A DNA stretch of 64,000 bases from Loktanella sp. SALINAS62 (GTDB taxonomy: Bacteria; Pseudomonadota; Alphaproteobacteria; Rhodobacterales; Rhodobacteraceae): assembly GCF_018263905.1 (NCBI RefSeq), contig NZ_JAAFZU010000015.1, positions 20,890 through 84,889 of the forward strand, written 5' to 3'. The notes under the pieces were generated by a model that saw nothing but the letters and a program-made list of their open reading frames with translations, was not told where the DNA came from and did no database searches. Of this stretch, positions 1-7,042 are shown piece after piece. Position numbers and translations under genes: made by a program. Each line of letters opens with the position of its first letter. The stretch's first letter is position 1.

Positions 1-80
1 CTTATGCGCACCTTCTTGGCGGCACCATCGAGCAGAACGTGATCTTTCACGTGATGCATCACGCGATGACCGCAGAGTAA
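1..80 (+). CDS. C-terminal fragment of an unidentified protein
   Basis: The reading frame is open from the window edge to a TAA at 78-80 and encodes about 25 residues ending in HVMHHAMTAE. A strong hairpin lies about 20 bases downstream, as expected for the end of a transcription unit. The stretch is too short for me to recognise a family. Its histidine content and position before a likely metal-handling operon are suggestive only. Confidence 0.5.
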   Translation, partial: YAHLLGGTIEQNVIFHVMHHAMTAE

Positions 81-99
81 GCAACTTTTGCAGATGCAG

Positions 100-121
100 C
101 GGGCCCTGATTTCAGGGCCCG
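100..121 (+). terminator. GC-rich hairpin terminator after the first gene
   Basis: CGGGCCCTG (100-108) and CAGGGCCCG (113-121) form a perfect 9-bp stem with a 4-base loop, followed by GTTTGCGCTT. The U-run is weak, but the position between two plus-strand genes fits an intrinsic terminator. Confidence 0.6.
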
Positions 122-223
122 TTTGCGCTTGTCACCCCTGCCTGAGGCGCCGATCTTTGGTTGTGGTGCGATGTTATCAAGCTGTCACGTTGCTGCGCTA
201 TCCAGTTGCCAAAGGAAGAATCG

Positions 224-661
224 ATGCAAAACCTGACCCGGCGTTCCCTTTTGTCCCTGATCTGTGCGGCACCACTGGCGCTGCCCGGTCGCTTGTTCGC
301 ACAGGATGCCCCGATCAAACTGCGTGATCTTTACAATCGAGATATGAGCTTTTCCGACATTGCACTTGCGCATGAAGGCTTGCGCATCACGATCGCAGGG
401 TTCATGGCGCCCCCCCTCAAGGCCGAATCCGATTTCTTTGTCCTGACAAAGATGCCGATGGCGGTCTGCCCCTTTTGCGAACCGGGAACCCCTTGGCCGG
501 ATGACATCCTTGCCGTCTACACCAAGCGTATCGTCAACGTGGTTCCCTTTAACGTCCCGCTAGAAACGACGGGCGTGCTGGATCTGGGCGAATACGTCGA
601 TCCCGAACTTGGTTTTTATTCCGAAGTGCGCCTGACCGACGCGGTCTATGGCCGTGCTTGA
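224..661 (+). CDS. Tat-exported small periplasmic protein with CPFC motif (DUF3299-like)
   Basis: 145 residues. The ATG at 224 is preceded by AAAGGAAG and gives a protein starting MQNLTRRSLLSL, a twin-arginine signal ending near AQDAP. The mature part is about 120 residues with one Cys-x-x-Cys (MAVCPFCEPG, around residue 86). The overall pattern recalls small DUF3299-type periplasmic proteins found beside LolD/FtsX-type ABC transporters, such as the Zur-regulated zrg genes of Vibrio; this is a remembered resemblance, not a search result. It overlaps the next gene, an ABC ATPase, by 14 bases, so the two are translationally coupled. A role in metal delivery or thiol chemistry beside the transporter is inferred. 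Confidence 0.6.
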   Translation: MQNLTRRSLLSLICAAPLALPGRLFAQDAPIKLRDLYNRDMSFSDIALAHEGLRITIAGFMAPPLKAESDFFVLTKMPMAVCPFCEPGTPWPDDILAVYTKRIVNVVPFNVPLETTGVLDLGEYVDPELGFYSEVRLTDAVYGRA

Positions 662-1355
662 TGCGGGCCAACATCCCGGTTTGCCGCTGGTGGTCACCGA
701 TCTTGATCTGCGCGGGATCGACGGGCGGCCTCTGGTGTCACTTCCGCGACTGAACGTCACCGCAGGTTCGTCCCTGGCGATACGCGGACCGTCCGGCGCA
801 GGCAAATCGACGCTTCTTCATGCCTTTTCGGGTCTGGTGACACCTGCTGGCGGACGCGTCGTCTGGGGCGGGACCGACATTGCCGGATTGAGCGATAGTG
901 CCCGCACAAGATTTCGTCGTCAGAACGTCGGACTGATTTTTCAGGATTTCCTGCTGTTTGAAGAATTGGGAGCGTTGGACAATGCGTCCCTGTCAGCCGC
1001 ATTCGCACCGCGCGCCGAACGCGCAGCCCTGCGGGACCGGGCTGCCAGCTGGCTCAACCGGTTCGGCTTGGGCCAGGCCGGAACACGGCGCGCCGACAGC
1101 TTTTCAGGGGGCGAACGTCAGCGGGTCGCCGTGGCCCGTGCGCTGAGCAACGATCCCGCCGTGATCCTGGCCGATGAGCCGACTGCCAGCCTTGATCGTG
1201 CCACGGCTGACCGGCTGATTGATGATCTGGTCGCCCTGTCGCAAGATTCAGGGCGGACCCTGATCGTCGTGACGCATGACGCAACACTCGCAACCCGACT
1301 TGACCGTGTTGTGACCATGGCCGATGGCCGCATTGTAGAAGATTCCGATGAATAG
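648..1355 (+). CDS. ABC transporter ATP-binding protein (LolD/MacB-like)
   Basis: 235 residues with all ABC ATPase motifs: Walker A GPSGAGKST (about 47-55), Q-loop in FQDF, signature FSGGERQRVAVARAL, Walker B VILADEPTASLD and the switch His in VVTHD. Length and motif spacing are those of the LolD/MacB ATPases that work with FtsX-like permeases. It energises the permease encoded next, whose gene overlaps it by 8 bases. The set of Tat protein, ATPase, FtsX permease and PCuAC-like protein points to a metal-related transporter rather than lipoprotein release, because no LolC/E pair is present. Substrate is inferred only. Confidence 0.85.
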   Translation: MAVLDAGQHPGLPLVVTDLDLRGIDGRPLVSLPRLNVTAGSSLAIRGPSGAGKSTLLHAFSGLVTPAGGRVVWGGTDIAGLSDSARTRFRRQNVGLIFQDFLLFEELGALDNASLSAAFAPRAERAALRDRAASWLNRFGLGQAGTRRADSFSGGERQRVAVARALSNDPAVILADEPTASLDRATADRLIDDLVALSQDSGRTLIVVTHDATLATRLDRVVTMADGRIVEDSDE

Positions 1356-2667
1356 CTTTGGCGATTTTTGGGCCGGTTTGCCTGCGGCGGCGCAGGATAT
1401 CTTGGTCGTCGCGCTGCTGTTGTTGCCCGGCCTTGCGACCGGCTTGATCGTGCTGCGCGGCTATGCACCCGGGCGGCTTGTGCGGGCGATGTTGCGACGC
1501 TTCAGCGTCTCGAACGGCATATTTGTGTGCCTTATCGCGGTTTCGGTCGCGATCGGTGTCGGCCTGACCGCGCAGGAACGTGGTTTGCGTCAGGGCAGCG
1601 CGAGAGCCGCCGCCGCCTTTGACTTGATCGTTGCGGCCCCCGGCAGCGAAATCACCGTCATGCTGGCCGCTGTCTATCTACAACCATCGGACGTGCCGCT
1701 GCTGACAGGGGATCAATATACCCAGATCGCAACAGATCCTGACGTGACGCTGGCCGCCCCGATCGCGTTCGGCGATAGTTACGACGGTGCCCCAGTGGTG
1801 GGAACGACCGCCGATTTTGTAACGCACCTGGCCGGTGATTTGGCCGATGGTCGAATTTTTGCCACGTCTGCCGAAGCGGTCGCCGGGGCTTTTGCCCCGG
1901 TCGCGTTGGGCGAAAGTTTCACGCCCGCCCACGGCCACGGCGCCACAGCCGAAGACGCTGCGCATGCGGGATCGTCCTACACAATCATTGGTCGCATGGC
2001 CGCAACTGGTAGCCCGTGGGACCGCGCCATCCTTGTTCCAATCGAAGGCGTCTGGGAAGTTCACGGTCTGGCAAACGGACATGCGCCCGCTGCGGGGGAC
2101 CAGATCGGGCCACCATTCGATGCGGCCTATTTCCCCGGAACCCCAGCGGTGCTGGTCCGCGCGGATGCGCTATGGGGCAGTTACGCCCTGCAATCGCGAT
2201 TTACCCGCCCGGACATGATGGCGTTCTTTCCGGGCACGGTGTTGGCACAGATGCACAGCCTGATGCGCGACGTGCGAGAGGCGATGTCGCTGCTGGCGGT
2301 GGTGACGCAGGTTCTGGTGACGGTGTCGATCTTGGCCGGACTGGTCATTCTGACACGCATCTTTGCCCGTGGTCTGGCATTGCTGCGTGCCATCGGTGCA
2401 GGTCGGCGATTTGTCTTTGCCGTCGTCTGGAGCTACAGCGCGACGCTGATTGCAGCGGGATCTTTGCTTGGTCTCGGGCTTGGCTGGCTGGCCGCGATGG
2501 GCTTTTCGCATGTCATCACTGCACGCACCGATATCCTTGTGACCGCAAGTGTGACCTGGACAGAGGTCCAGCTTGTCGCAGGGTTTGTCAGCCTCACGCT
2601 TATTCTGGCCCTTTTACCGGCACTGGCTGCGACGCGCCGCCAGCTTCTGACCGATCTTCGCAACTGA
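1348..2667 (+). CDS. FtsX-like ABC transporter permease with His-rich periplasmic loop
   Basis: 439 residues. Hydrophobic segments lie near residues 17-39, 55-75 and three times in the last 130 residues, with a large periplasmic domain between, as in MacB/FtsX-type permeases but with one extra N-terminal segment. The external domain carries a histidine-rich stretch (PAHGHGATAEDAAHAG, about residue 192 on), a plausible metal-binding loop not typical of lipoprotein-release permeases. The start overlaps the ATPase gene by 8 bases, so both are co-translated. Family assignment is firm; the metal role is inferred from this loop and from the two flanking periplasmic proteins. Confidence 0.8.
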   Translation: MNSFGDFWAGLPAAAQDILVVALLLLPGLATGLIVLRGYAPGRLVRAMLRRFSVSNGIFVCLIAVSVAIGVGLTAQERGLRQGSARAAAAFDLIVAAPGSEITVMLAAVYLQPSDVPLLTGDQYTQIATDPDVTLAAPIAFGDSYDGAPVVGTTADFVTHLAGDLADGRIFATSAEAVAGAFAPVALGESFTPAHGHGATAEDAAHAGSSYTIIGRMAATGSPWDRAILVPIEGVWEVHGLANGHAPAAGDQIGPPFDAAYFPGTPAVLVRADALWGSYALQSRFTRPDMMAFFPGTVLAQMHSLMRDVREAMSLLAVVTQVLVTVSILAGLVILTRIFARGLALLRAIGAGRRFVFAVVWSYSATLIAAGSLLGLGLGWLAAMGFSHVITARTDILVTASVTWTEVQLVAGFVSLTLILALLPALAATRRQLLTDLRN

Positions 2668-2683
2668 CTACAGGACCTCCATC

Positions 2684-3160
2684 ATGCGCACTTTTAGCCT
2701 TGTCACCGTCTTCGCGCTTGCCACCACGCCATTGGCTGCACAGGACGATAATGACCACCTGTCCGAAATCGATGGCCTGCGCGTCGTCCATGCCTGGACC
2801 GCAGCCACCAGTGGCACCGAAGCCTTGATCTACATGGAAATCGAAAACAACATGGAAACCTTGCAGACCCTGACCGGCGCCGAGATCGAAAATGGTCTGA
2901 CCGCTGAACTGGTGGGGTTTACCTATGTCGACGGCGTCGAAGCCTGGAAGGTGTTACCGGGCATTCCGATTGCAGCAGGCCAGCATCTTGACCTTGCGCC
3001 GCGCGCGATTGCGTTCCGGTTGTCCGGTCTGGATTCGGCACTGAACGTCGGTGATGAGGTCGAGATGGAGGTGATGTTCGGCGATCTTCATCTCGACGTC
3101 CATGTCGCAGTTGAAGCCGAAAGTGCGACCGATCACAGCCATGCCGGTCATAATCATTGA
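2684..3160 (+). CDS. PCuAC-type periplasmic metallochaperone with His-rich tail
   Basis: 158 residues with a Sec signal (MRTFSLVTVFALATTPLAAQ). The body follows the PCuAC/DUF461 pattern: VVHAWTAATSGTEALIYMEIEN, a central loop, then a beta-rich end (EVEMEVMFGDLHLDVHV). The usual H(M)x10Mx21HxM copper set is not clean, so ligands may differ. The C-terminus DHSHAGHNH is histidine-rich and could bind copper or zinc. It is the last gene of the operon, 16 bases after the permease. PCuAC proteins deliver Cu(I) to periplasmic targets such as cytochrome oxidase; here the neighbouring transporter suggests it is the binding or handover partner. Confidence 0.7.
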   Translation: MRTFSLVTVFALATTPLAAQDDNDHLSEIDGLRVVHAWTAATSGTEALIYMEIENNMETLQTLTGAEIENGLTAELVGFTYVDGVEAWKVLPGIPIAAGQHLDLAPRAIAFRLSGLDSALNVGDEVEMEVMFGDLHLDVHVAVEAESATDHSHAGHNH

Positions 3161-3408
3161 TAACCCGTGTGAAAAAATCGGCCACGCGCACTTGTTATAT
3201 CATGGCTCGCTGGCAGCATCTTAGCGACGCAACACGACTGCTTCGGGCCAGCAAGCAGCCCCATAAATGGCAAGCTTAATAAGAATCTGCTAAAATCGCT
3301 CGCTCGTCATCGATGATTTGCACAAAAATCTTGCATAGGGGTTCACTGCACCAGGAATTGCTTTGAACTCTTTACAGGTCGGTGCGCGTGGCGCAGTGTA
3401 CTTGAAAC
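3161..3408. other. Intergenic region holding the amide operon promoter
   Basis: No gene is supported here. It separates the metal operon from the amide operon and must contain the promoter for the leader RNA described at 3409-3478. TGCGC (3383-3387) and GCGCA (3391-3395) form a short hairpin, and CACTGC (3344-3349) can pair with GCAGTG (3393-3398). No convincing sigma-70 or sigma-54 promoter could be placed by eye. Confidence 0.4.
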
Positions 3409-3439
3409 GGCCGCCATGTCGGCCAAGGCAATCGAGCCT
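3409..3439 (+). promoter_or_regulatory. Tandem hexaloop hairpins, candidate ANTAR (AmiR) target RNA
   Basis: Two adjacent hairpins each close a six-base loop: GGCCG (3409-3413)/CGGCC (3420-3424) with loop CCATGT, and AGGC (3426-3429)/GCCT (3436-3439) with loop AATCGA. The second uses the bases that form the 5' arm of the terminator at 3435-3472, so the structures exclude each other. Paired hexaloop hairpins overlapping a terminator are the known ANTAR antitermination architecture. The loops do not show the usual A at position 1 plus G at position 4 (the second has A1 and G5), so the match is architectural. Confidence 0.5.
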
Positions 3440-3478
3440 CGTATTTCTCTGTTAACGCAGGGATGCGGGGCTTTTTTC
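3435..3478 (+). terminator. Leader intrinsic terminator upstream of amiC
   Basis: AGCCTCG (3435-3441) pairs with CGGGGCT (3466-3472, one G-T pair), with an inner stem TCTCTG/CAGGGA, and is followed at once by TTTTTT (3472-3477). It lies 18 bases before the GTG start of the AmiC-like gene. It would stop transcription before the operon unless AmiR intervenes. Confidence 0.75.
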
Positions 3479-3495
3479 ATTTAAAAGGGGTCAAA

Positions 3496-4608
3496 GTGGC
3501 TCTCAAACTGGGACTGATCTTTTCGACCAGCGGCAGCTACGCCGCCCTTGGGCAGAGTGCGCTGGCAGGCGCATTGGGTGCGATCGATGCCCTGAAAGAG
3601 TCTGGAATCGCAGACATTACACCCGTCATACGTGACCCTGGCGGTGACGTGTCCCGTTACGAAAAAGCGGCGGCCGAACTGTTGGATGACGGCGTCCAGC
3701 ATCTGCTTGGTGCGATTACGTCGTGGAGCCGAAAGGACATGATCCCAGTGCTCGAACGTAAGGGCGGGTTGCTCTGGTATCCCTGCCCGTACGAAGGGTT
3801 CGAATGCAACGATCACGTGGTTTATCTGGGCACGTCACCGAACCACCATGTTTTGCCAGCCGTTGACTGGGTCGCGTCCAAAGGCATGCGACGCGCCTAT
3901 CTCGTCGGGTCGAATTACGTGTGGGGCTGGGAAACGCTACGCCTTGCGCGCGAACGACTGCAAGCCGCAGGACTAGAGGTCGTGGGCGAGCGTTACGTAC
4001 CATTGGGGTCAACAGATCATGCACATGTTGTCGATGAAATCTGCGCATCCCCGGTGGATTGCGTCATCAACAGTCTGATCGGACCATCCAATACGACCTT
4101 TATGCGTGATCTGATGGCCAGCGAACCTGAACGCAAAGCCCGGCCCGGCCACATCGTCAGCTTTAACCAGACAGAAGCGGATCTGGCTGAGCTTGGACCA
4201 GCCGCAGATGGTCTACTATCGGTCGGGAACTTCTTTGAGGAAGAGGCGAACGCCGCGCTGCGACGCGCGGCCCTTGCCTATGCGCCCAACGGTCGTGTTT
4301 CGGCCTTTCTTGCCAATGCATACGCGTCGGTTGAAATGTTTGCAGCAGGCGCAAACCTTGCGCGCAGTACCGACCCGCGCGCTGTGTTTTCCGCAGTTGC
4401 CGCCGCTCCTGTTCAGACGGCAATCGGCCCGATACAGGTCGATCCCGTGATGCGCCACGCCGCCTTTGCCCCCCGGATCGCGCTGGCTGACGCAGGACAG
4501 TTCCAGATCATCGAGCGGGCACCGAACGCCATTGCCGCAGATCCCTACCTTGCGAGGCAAAGCACCAGTTCCACCGCGCGTCGCGTCGACCTGAGGATTG
4601 TGAATTGA
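3496..4608 (+). CDS. amiC: AmiC-like amide sensor / urea-amide-type substrate-binding protein
   Basis: 370 residues from a GTG at 3496 with AAAAGGGG 5 bases upstream; the start gives MALKLGLIFSTSGSYAALGQ, the usual AmiC/FmdD beginning. There is no signal peptide, which favours the cytoplasmic AmiC sensor over a periplasmic transport protein. Type-1 periplasmic-binding fold throughout (GAITSWSRKDMIPVLE, WYPCPYEGFE, YVWGWETLRLARE, NSLIGPSNTTFM). In the Pseudomonas system AmiC holds AmiR inactive until an amide binds. The next gene is amiR, overlapping by 4 bases, and an amidase lies downstream, so this is the ligand sensor of an amide regulon. Exact ligand is not visible. Confidence 0.85.
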   Translation: MALKLGLIFSTSGSYAALGQSALAGALGAIDALKESGIADITPVIRDPGGDVSRYEKAAAELLDDGVQHLLGAITSWSRKDMIPVLERKGGLLWYPCPYEGFECNDHVVYLGTSPNHHVLPAVDWVASKGMRRAYLVGSNYVWGWETLRLARERLQAAGLEVVGERYVPLGSTDHAHVVDEICASPVDCVINSLIGPSNTTFMRDLMASEPERKARPGHIVSFNQTEADLAELGPAADGLLSVGNFFEEEANAALRRAALAYAPNGRVSAFLANAYASVEMFAAGANLARSTDPRAVFSAVAAAPVQTAIGPIQVDPVMRHAAFAPRIALADAGQFQIIERAPNAIAADPYLARQSTSSTARRVDLRIVN

Positions 4609-5195
4609 GATCATTCCCCTTGCATAACTTTGCCGGCCTCACAGCGATCGTGCTGCATCGCTCGGAAGAGCCTATGCGGAAGGTTGTGGAGGTTTGCGAC
4701 CGTCTGGGGGTCCGGGCCGTGCCAAAGACCGGTGAACTGACAGCCGAAGCGGTTCGTGGCGCAGATATGATCATTCTCGACATCGACACCGGCCATGACG
4801 AGCAGTTTCCATGGGGGGTCGCAGATGCGCCAGTGCCGCTGATCGGGCTTGTTGGTTCTGAAAGTCCCGGCAGGCTTGCATGGGCGATTGGGCAGCAGGT
4901 CGACGCTTATTTGCCGATTTCAGCACTTGGAAATTTATTCTCTGCGCTTGTGATTGCGCATGAAACATTTGCAAGGAAAGCCGATCGAACGCGCCACGAA
5001 CGTGAAATCGCCCGGCAGCGTGCGGGACGTCTCGACGTCATTCGTGCCGTTTTGCTTCTGATGCCGGAATGTCGCGACGAGGCTCTGGCGCTCAAGCAGT
5101 TGCGCACAATGGCGATGGTGGAACAGATAACGCTCGAAGAAGCAGCCGCGCGCCTTCTGTCCGAAAGACAGGTCAAGCGGGTGGACGGCCAATGA
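4605..5195 (+). CDS. amiR: AmiR-like ANTAR-domain transcription antiterminator
   Basis: 196 residues starting with TTG at 4605, overlapping the amiC stop; this start keeps the HNFAGLTAIVLHR segment typical of AmiR N-termini, which an ATG at 4674 would lose. Residues 10-120 form a pseudo-receiver domain without a phosphoacceptor pattern, followed by a coiled-coil and an ANTAR domain (about 134-186; ARQRAGRLDVIRAVLLLM, then LRTMAMVEQITLEEAAARLL). ANTAR proteins bind tandem hexaloop RNA hairpins and prevent termination. The terminator at 3435-3478 just before amiC is the evident target, giving autoregulation of the whole operon. Confidence 0.9.
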   Translation: MRSFPLHNFAGLTAIVLHRSEEPMRKVVEVCDRLGVRAVPKTGELTAEAVRGADMIILDIDTGHDEQFPWGVADAPVPLIGLVGSESPGRLAWAIGQQVDAYLPISALGNLFSALVIAHETFARKADRTRHEREIARQRAGRLDVIRAVLLLMPECRDEALALKQLRTMAMVEQITLEEAAARLLSERQVKRVDGQ

Positions 5196-6103
5196 GCGTG
5201 ACGCAAGACATTCGCCAGACCCCACCTGCACCTGGTTCTGGCAAGTCGCGCGCCCGCGTCGTGCTGGGTGAACTGTTGCGTCGACCACGTGCGGCTTTTG
5301 GCCTGATCATCATTGCATTGATGGTTTTCACCGCCGTGTTTGCGCCGTGGATTATGCCACAAGACCCATTCGAACAAAGCTTCGATGGCCTCAGCCTGAT
5401 GGGCGGGCCTTTGCCACCAAGCGGTGACTATATTCTTGGGACCGATCTGCTGGGGCGGGATTTGGCGTCGCGTCTCATTTTGGGAACGCAGACGTCGCTT
5501 ATCATTGGCGTCGTGGCCAACGGCATTGCTGTTCTTCTTGGTGCGGGCGTCGGGATCACCGCCGGTTACTTCGGCGGGTGGACAGCGGCTATACTCATGC
5601 GGTTCACCGACCTGATGATGGCGTTTCCGGCGTTATTGCTGGCCATCGTTCTGGCGGCGATATTTCAGCCGTCGCTCATGATCGTCGCGCTGGTCATTGC
5701 GATGGTCAACTGGGTTCAGATGTCGCGGGTGATCTACACCGAAACGCGCAGTCTGGCCGAACGGGAGTTTATTCAGGTCCAGCGTGCCATCGGCTCTGGT
5801 CCGTTCAGAATACTGGGCAAACATCTGCTGCCCCATTTGCTGTCTTCGATCATCGTATTCGGGACGCTGGGAATCTCGACGACTGTTCTTTTGGAGGCAA
5901 CGCTGAGCTTTCTTGGCGTCGGGGTGCAGCCGCCAATGCCGTCCTGGGGCAACATCATTTTCGAAAACCAGACCTATTTCTCGACAGCGCCGTGGCTGGT
6001 GTTCTTTCCGGGACTTCTGATCGTTTTGCTGGCCTTGGCGTTCAACCTCGTCGGTGATGCGCTGCGGGACATACTCGATCCCACATTGAAGGGGCGGCAT
6101 TGA
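5192..6103 (+). CDS. Dipeptide/nickel-type ABC permease (DppC-like)
   Basis: 303 residues from an ATG at 5192 that overlaps the amiR stop (ATGA). The N-terminus is cytoplasmic and followed by about six membrane segments. The OppC/DppC hallmarks are present: DPFEQSF, LGTDLLGRDLASRLILG, and the inner-membrane EAA loop (ERGFIQVQRAIG-type, here EREFIQVQRAIGSGPFRILGKH). It forms the transmembrane channel with the DppB-like protein encoded next. In an amide-regulated operon the likely cargo is a short amide or amide-bearing peptide, which is inferred. Confidence 0.9.
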   Translation: MSVTQDIRQTPPAPGSGKSRARVVLGELLRRPRAAFGLIIIALMVFTAVFAPWIMPQDPFEQSFDGLSLMGGPLPPSGDYILGTDLLGRDLASRLILGTQTSLIIGVVANGIAVLLGAGVGITAGYFGGWTAAILMRFTDLMMAFPALLLAIVLAAIFQPSLMIVALVIAMVNWVQMSRVIYTETRSLAEREFIQVQRAIGSGPFRILGKHLLPHLLSSIIVFGTLGISTTVLLEATLSFLGVGVQPPMPSWGNIIFENQTYFSTAPWLVFFPGLLIVLLALAFNLVGDALRDILDPTLKGRH

Positions 6104-7023
6104 TGACCAGTTATCTCATCCGACGTCTGTTCGAAAGCGCGCTGATCCTGCTGGGGATTACATTCGTCACGTTTATCCTGCTGTATCTTTTGCCTGCCGA
6201 CCCCGCGCGACAGATCGCCGGACGGTCAGCGACGGCAGAGACCGTGGCGAATATTCGCGACCAGCTTGGCCTGAACGATCCGCTTTTCGTGCAGTACTGG
6301 CGGTATCTGACCGGATTGCTTCAGGGCGACATGGGTCGATCCTATTTGCAAAGAGCCGAGGTTTCATCTCTCATTGCCGCGCGCTTGCCGGCAAGCCTGA
6401 TGCTGATGGTGTCAGCGATCGTGACTGAATTGATTATCGGACTAACGATCGGCGTCGTGGCTGCCCTGCGCCGCAATCGTCCTGCCGATCATGGCTTGAT
6501 GATCTTTTCCTTCGTTGCGATCTCGGCCCCGCAATTCGTGATCGGCATTTTGTTGCTTTATGTGTTCGCCGTGCAGTTAGGCTGGTTCCCGATCGGCGGT
6601 TACGGAACGCCCGCACATTTCGTTCTGCCTTCCATCACGCTCGGGCTGCTGGGCGCGGGGTGGTATTCACGGATGATGCGGTCATCAATGATCGAGGTTC
6701 TCAATCAGGACCTTGTGCGCACCGCGCGGGCCAAGGGCCTGTCCAAGATGCGCATCGTCACCCGGCATGTCATGCCGAATGCGATCCTGCCCATCATCGC
6801 GATGATCGGGATCGATATCGGCTTGTTCATGTCGGGAATCGTCGTCGTCGAAAGCGTCTTTGGCTGGCCCGGGATCGGTCAGCTTGCCTGGCAGGCCATC
6901 CAGCGCGTCGACATTCCCGTGATCATGGGGGTCACCATGGTCTCAGCTACTGCCATCGTCATCGGCAACCTTCTTGCCGATCTCGTGGCGCCCCTGATCG
7001 ATCCCAGAATAAAGACGAAATAA
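6103..7023 (+). CDS. Dipeptide/nickel-type ABC permease (DppB-like)
   Basis: 306 residues; the ATG at 6103 overlaps the previous stop by one base. Features of DppB/OppB are clear: N-terminal membrane segment (SYLIRRLFESALILLGITFVTF, shortened), the DPARQIAG motif, GLNDPLFVQYWRYLTGLLQGDMG, and an EAA loop (LVRTARAKGLSKMRIVTRHVMPN). Pairs with the DppC-like subunit. The gene order permease C before permease B is the reverse of the usual dpp order but keeps the complete set. Confidence 0.9.
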   Translation: MTSYLIRRLFESALILLGITFVTFILLYLLPADPARQIAGRSATAETVANIRDQLGLNDPLFVQYWRYLTGLLQGDMGRSYLQRAEVSSLIAARLPASLMLMVSAIVTELIIGLTIGVVAALRRNRPADHGLMIFSFVAISAPQFVIGILLLYVFAVQLGWFPIGGYGTPAHFVLPSITLGLLGAGWYSRMMRSSMIEVLNQDLVRTARAKGLSKMRIVTRHVMPNAILPIIAMIGIDIGLFMSGIVVVESVFGWPGIGQLAWQAIQRVDIPVIMGVTMVSATAIVIGNLLADLVAPLIDPRIKTK

Positions 7024-7042
7024 TCAACAGTGGAGAAAACAA

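Noticed and set aside
2016..2828. Plus-strand frame of 270 codons overlapping the permease and the PCuAC-like gene
   Set aside because: Out of frame with both real genes; Arg/Cys/His-rich composition typical of a shadow.
3318..3336. TTGCAC and TTGCAT resembling a sigma-54 promoter before the amide leader
   Set aside because: The spacing between the two elements is 7 bases instead of 5 and the -24 element lacks GG.
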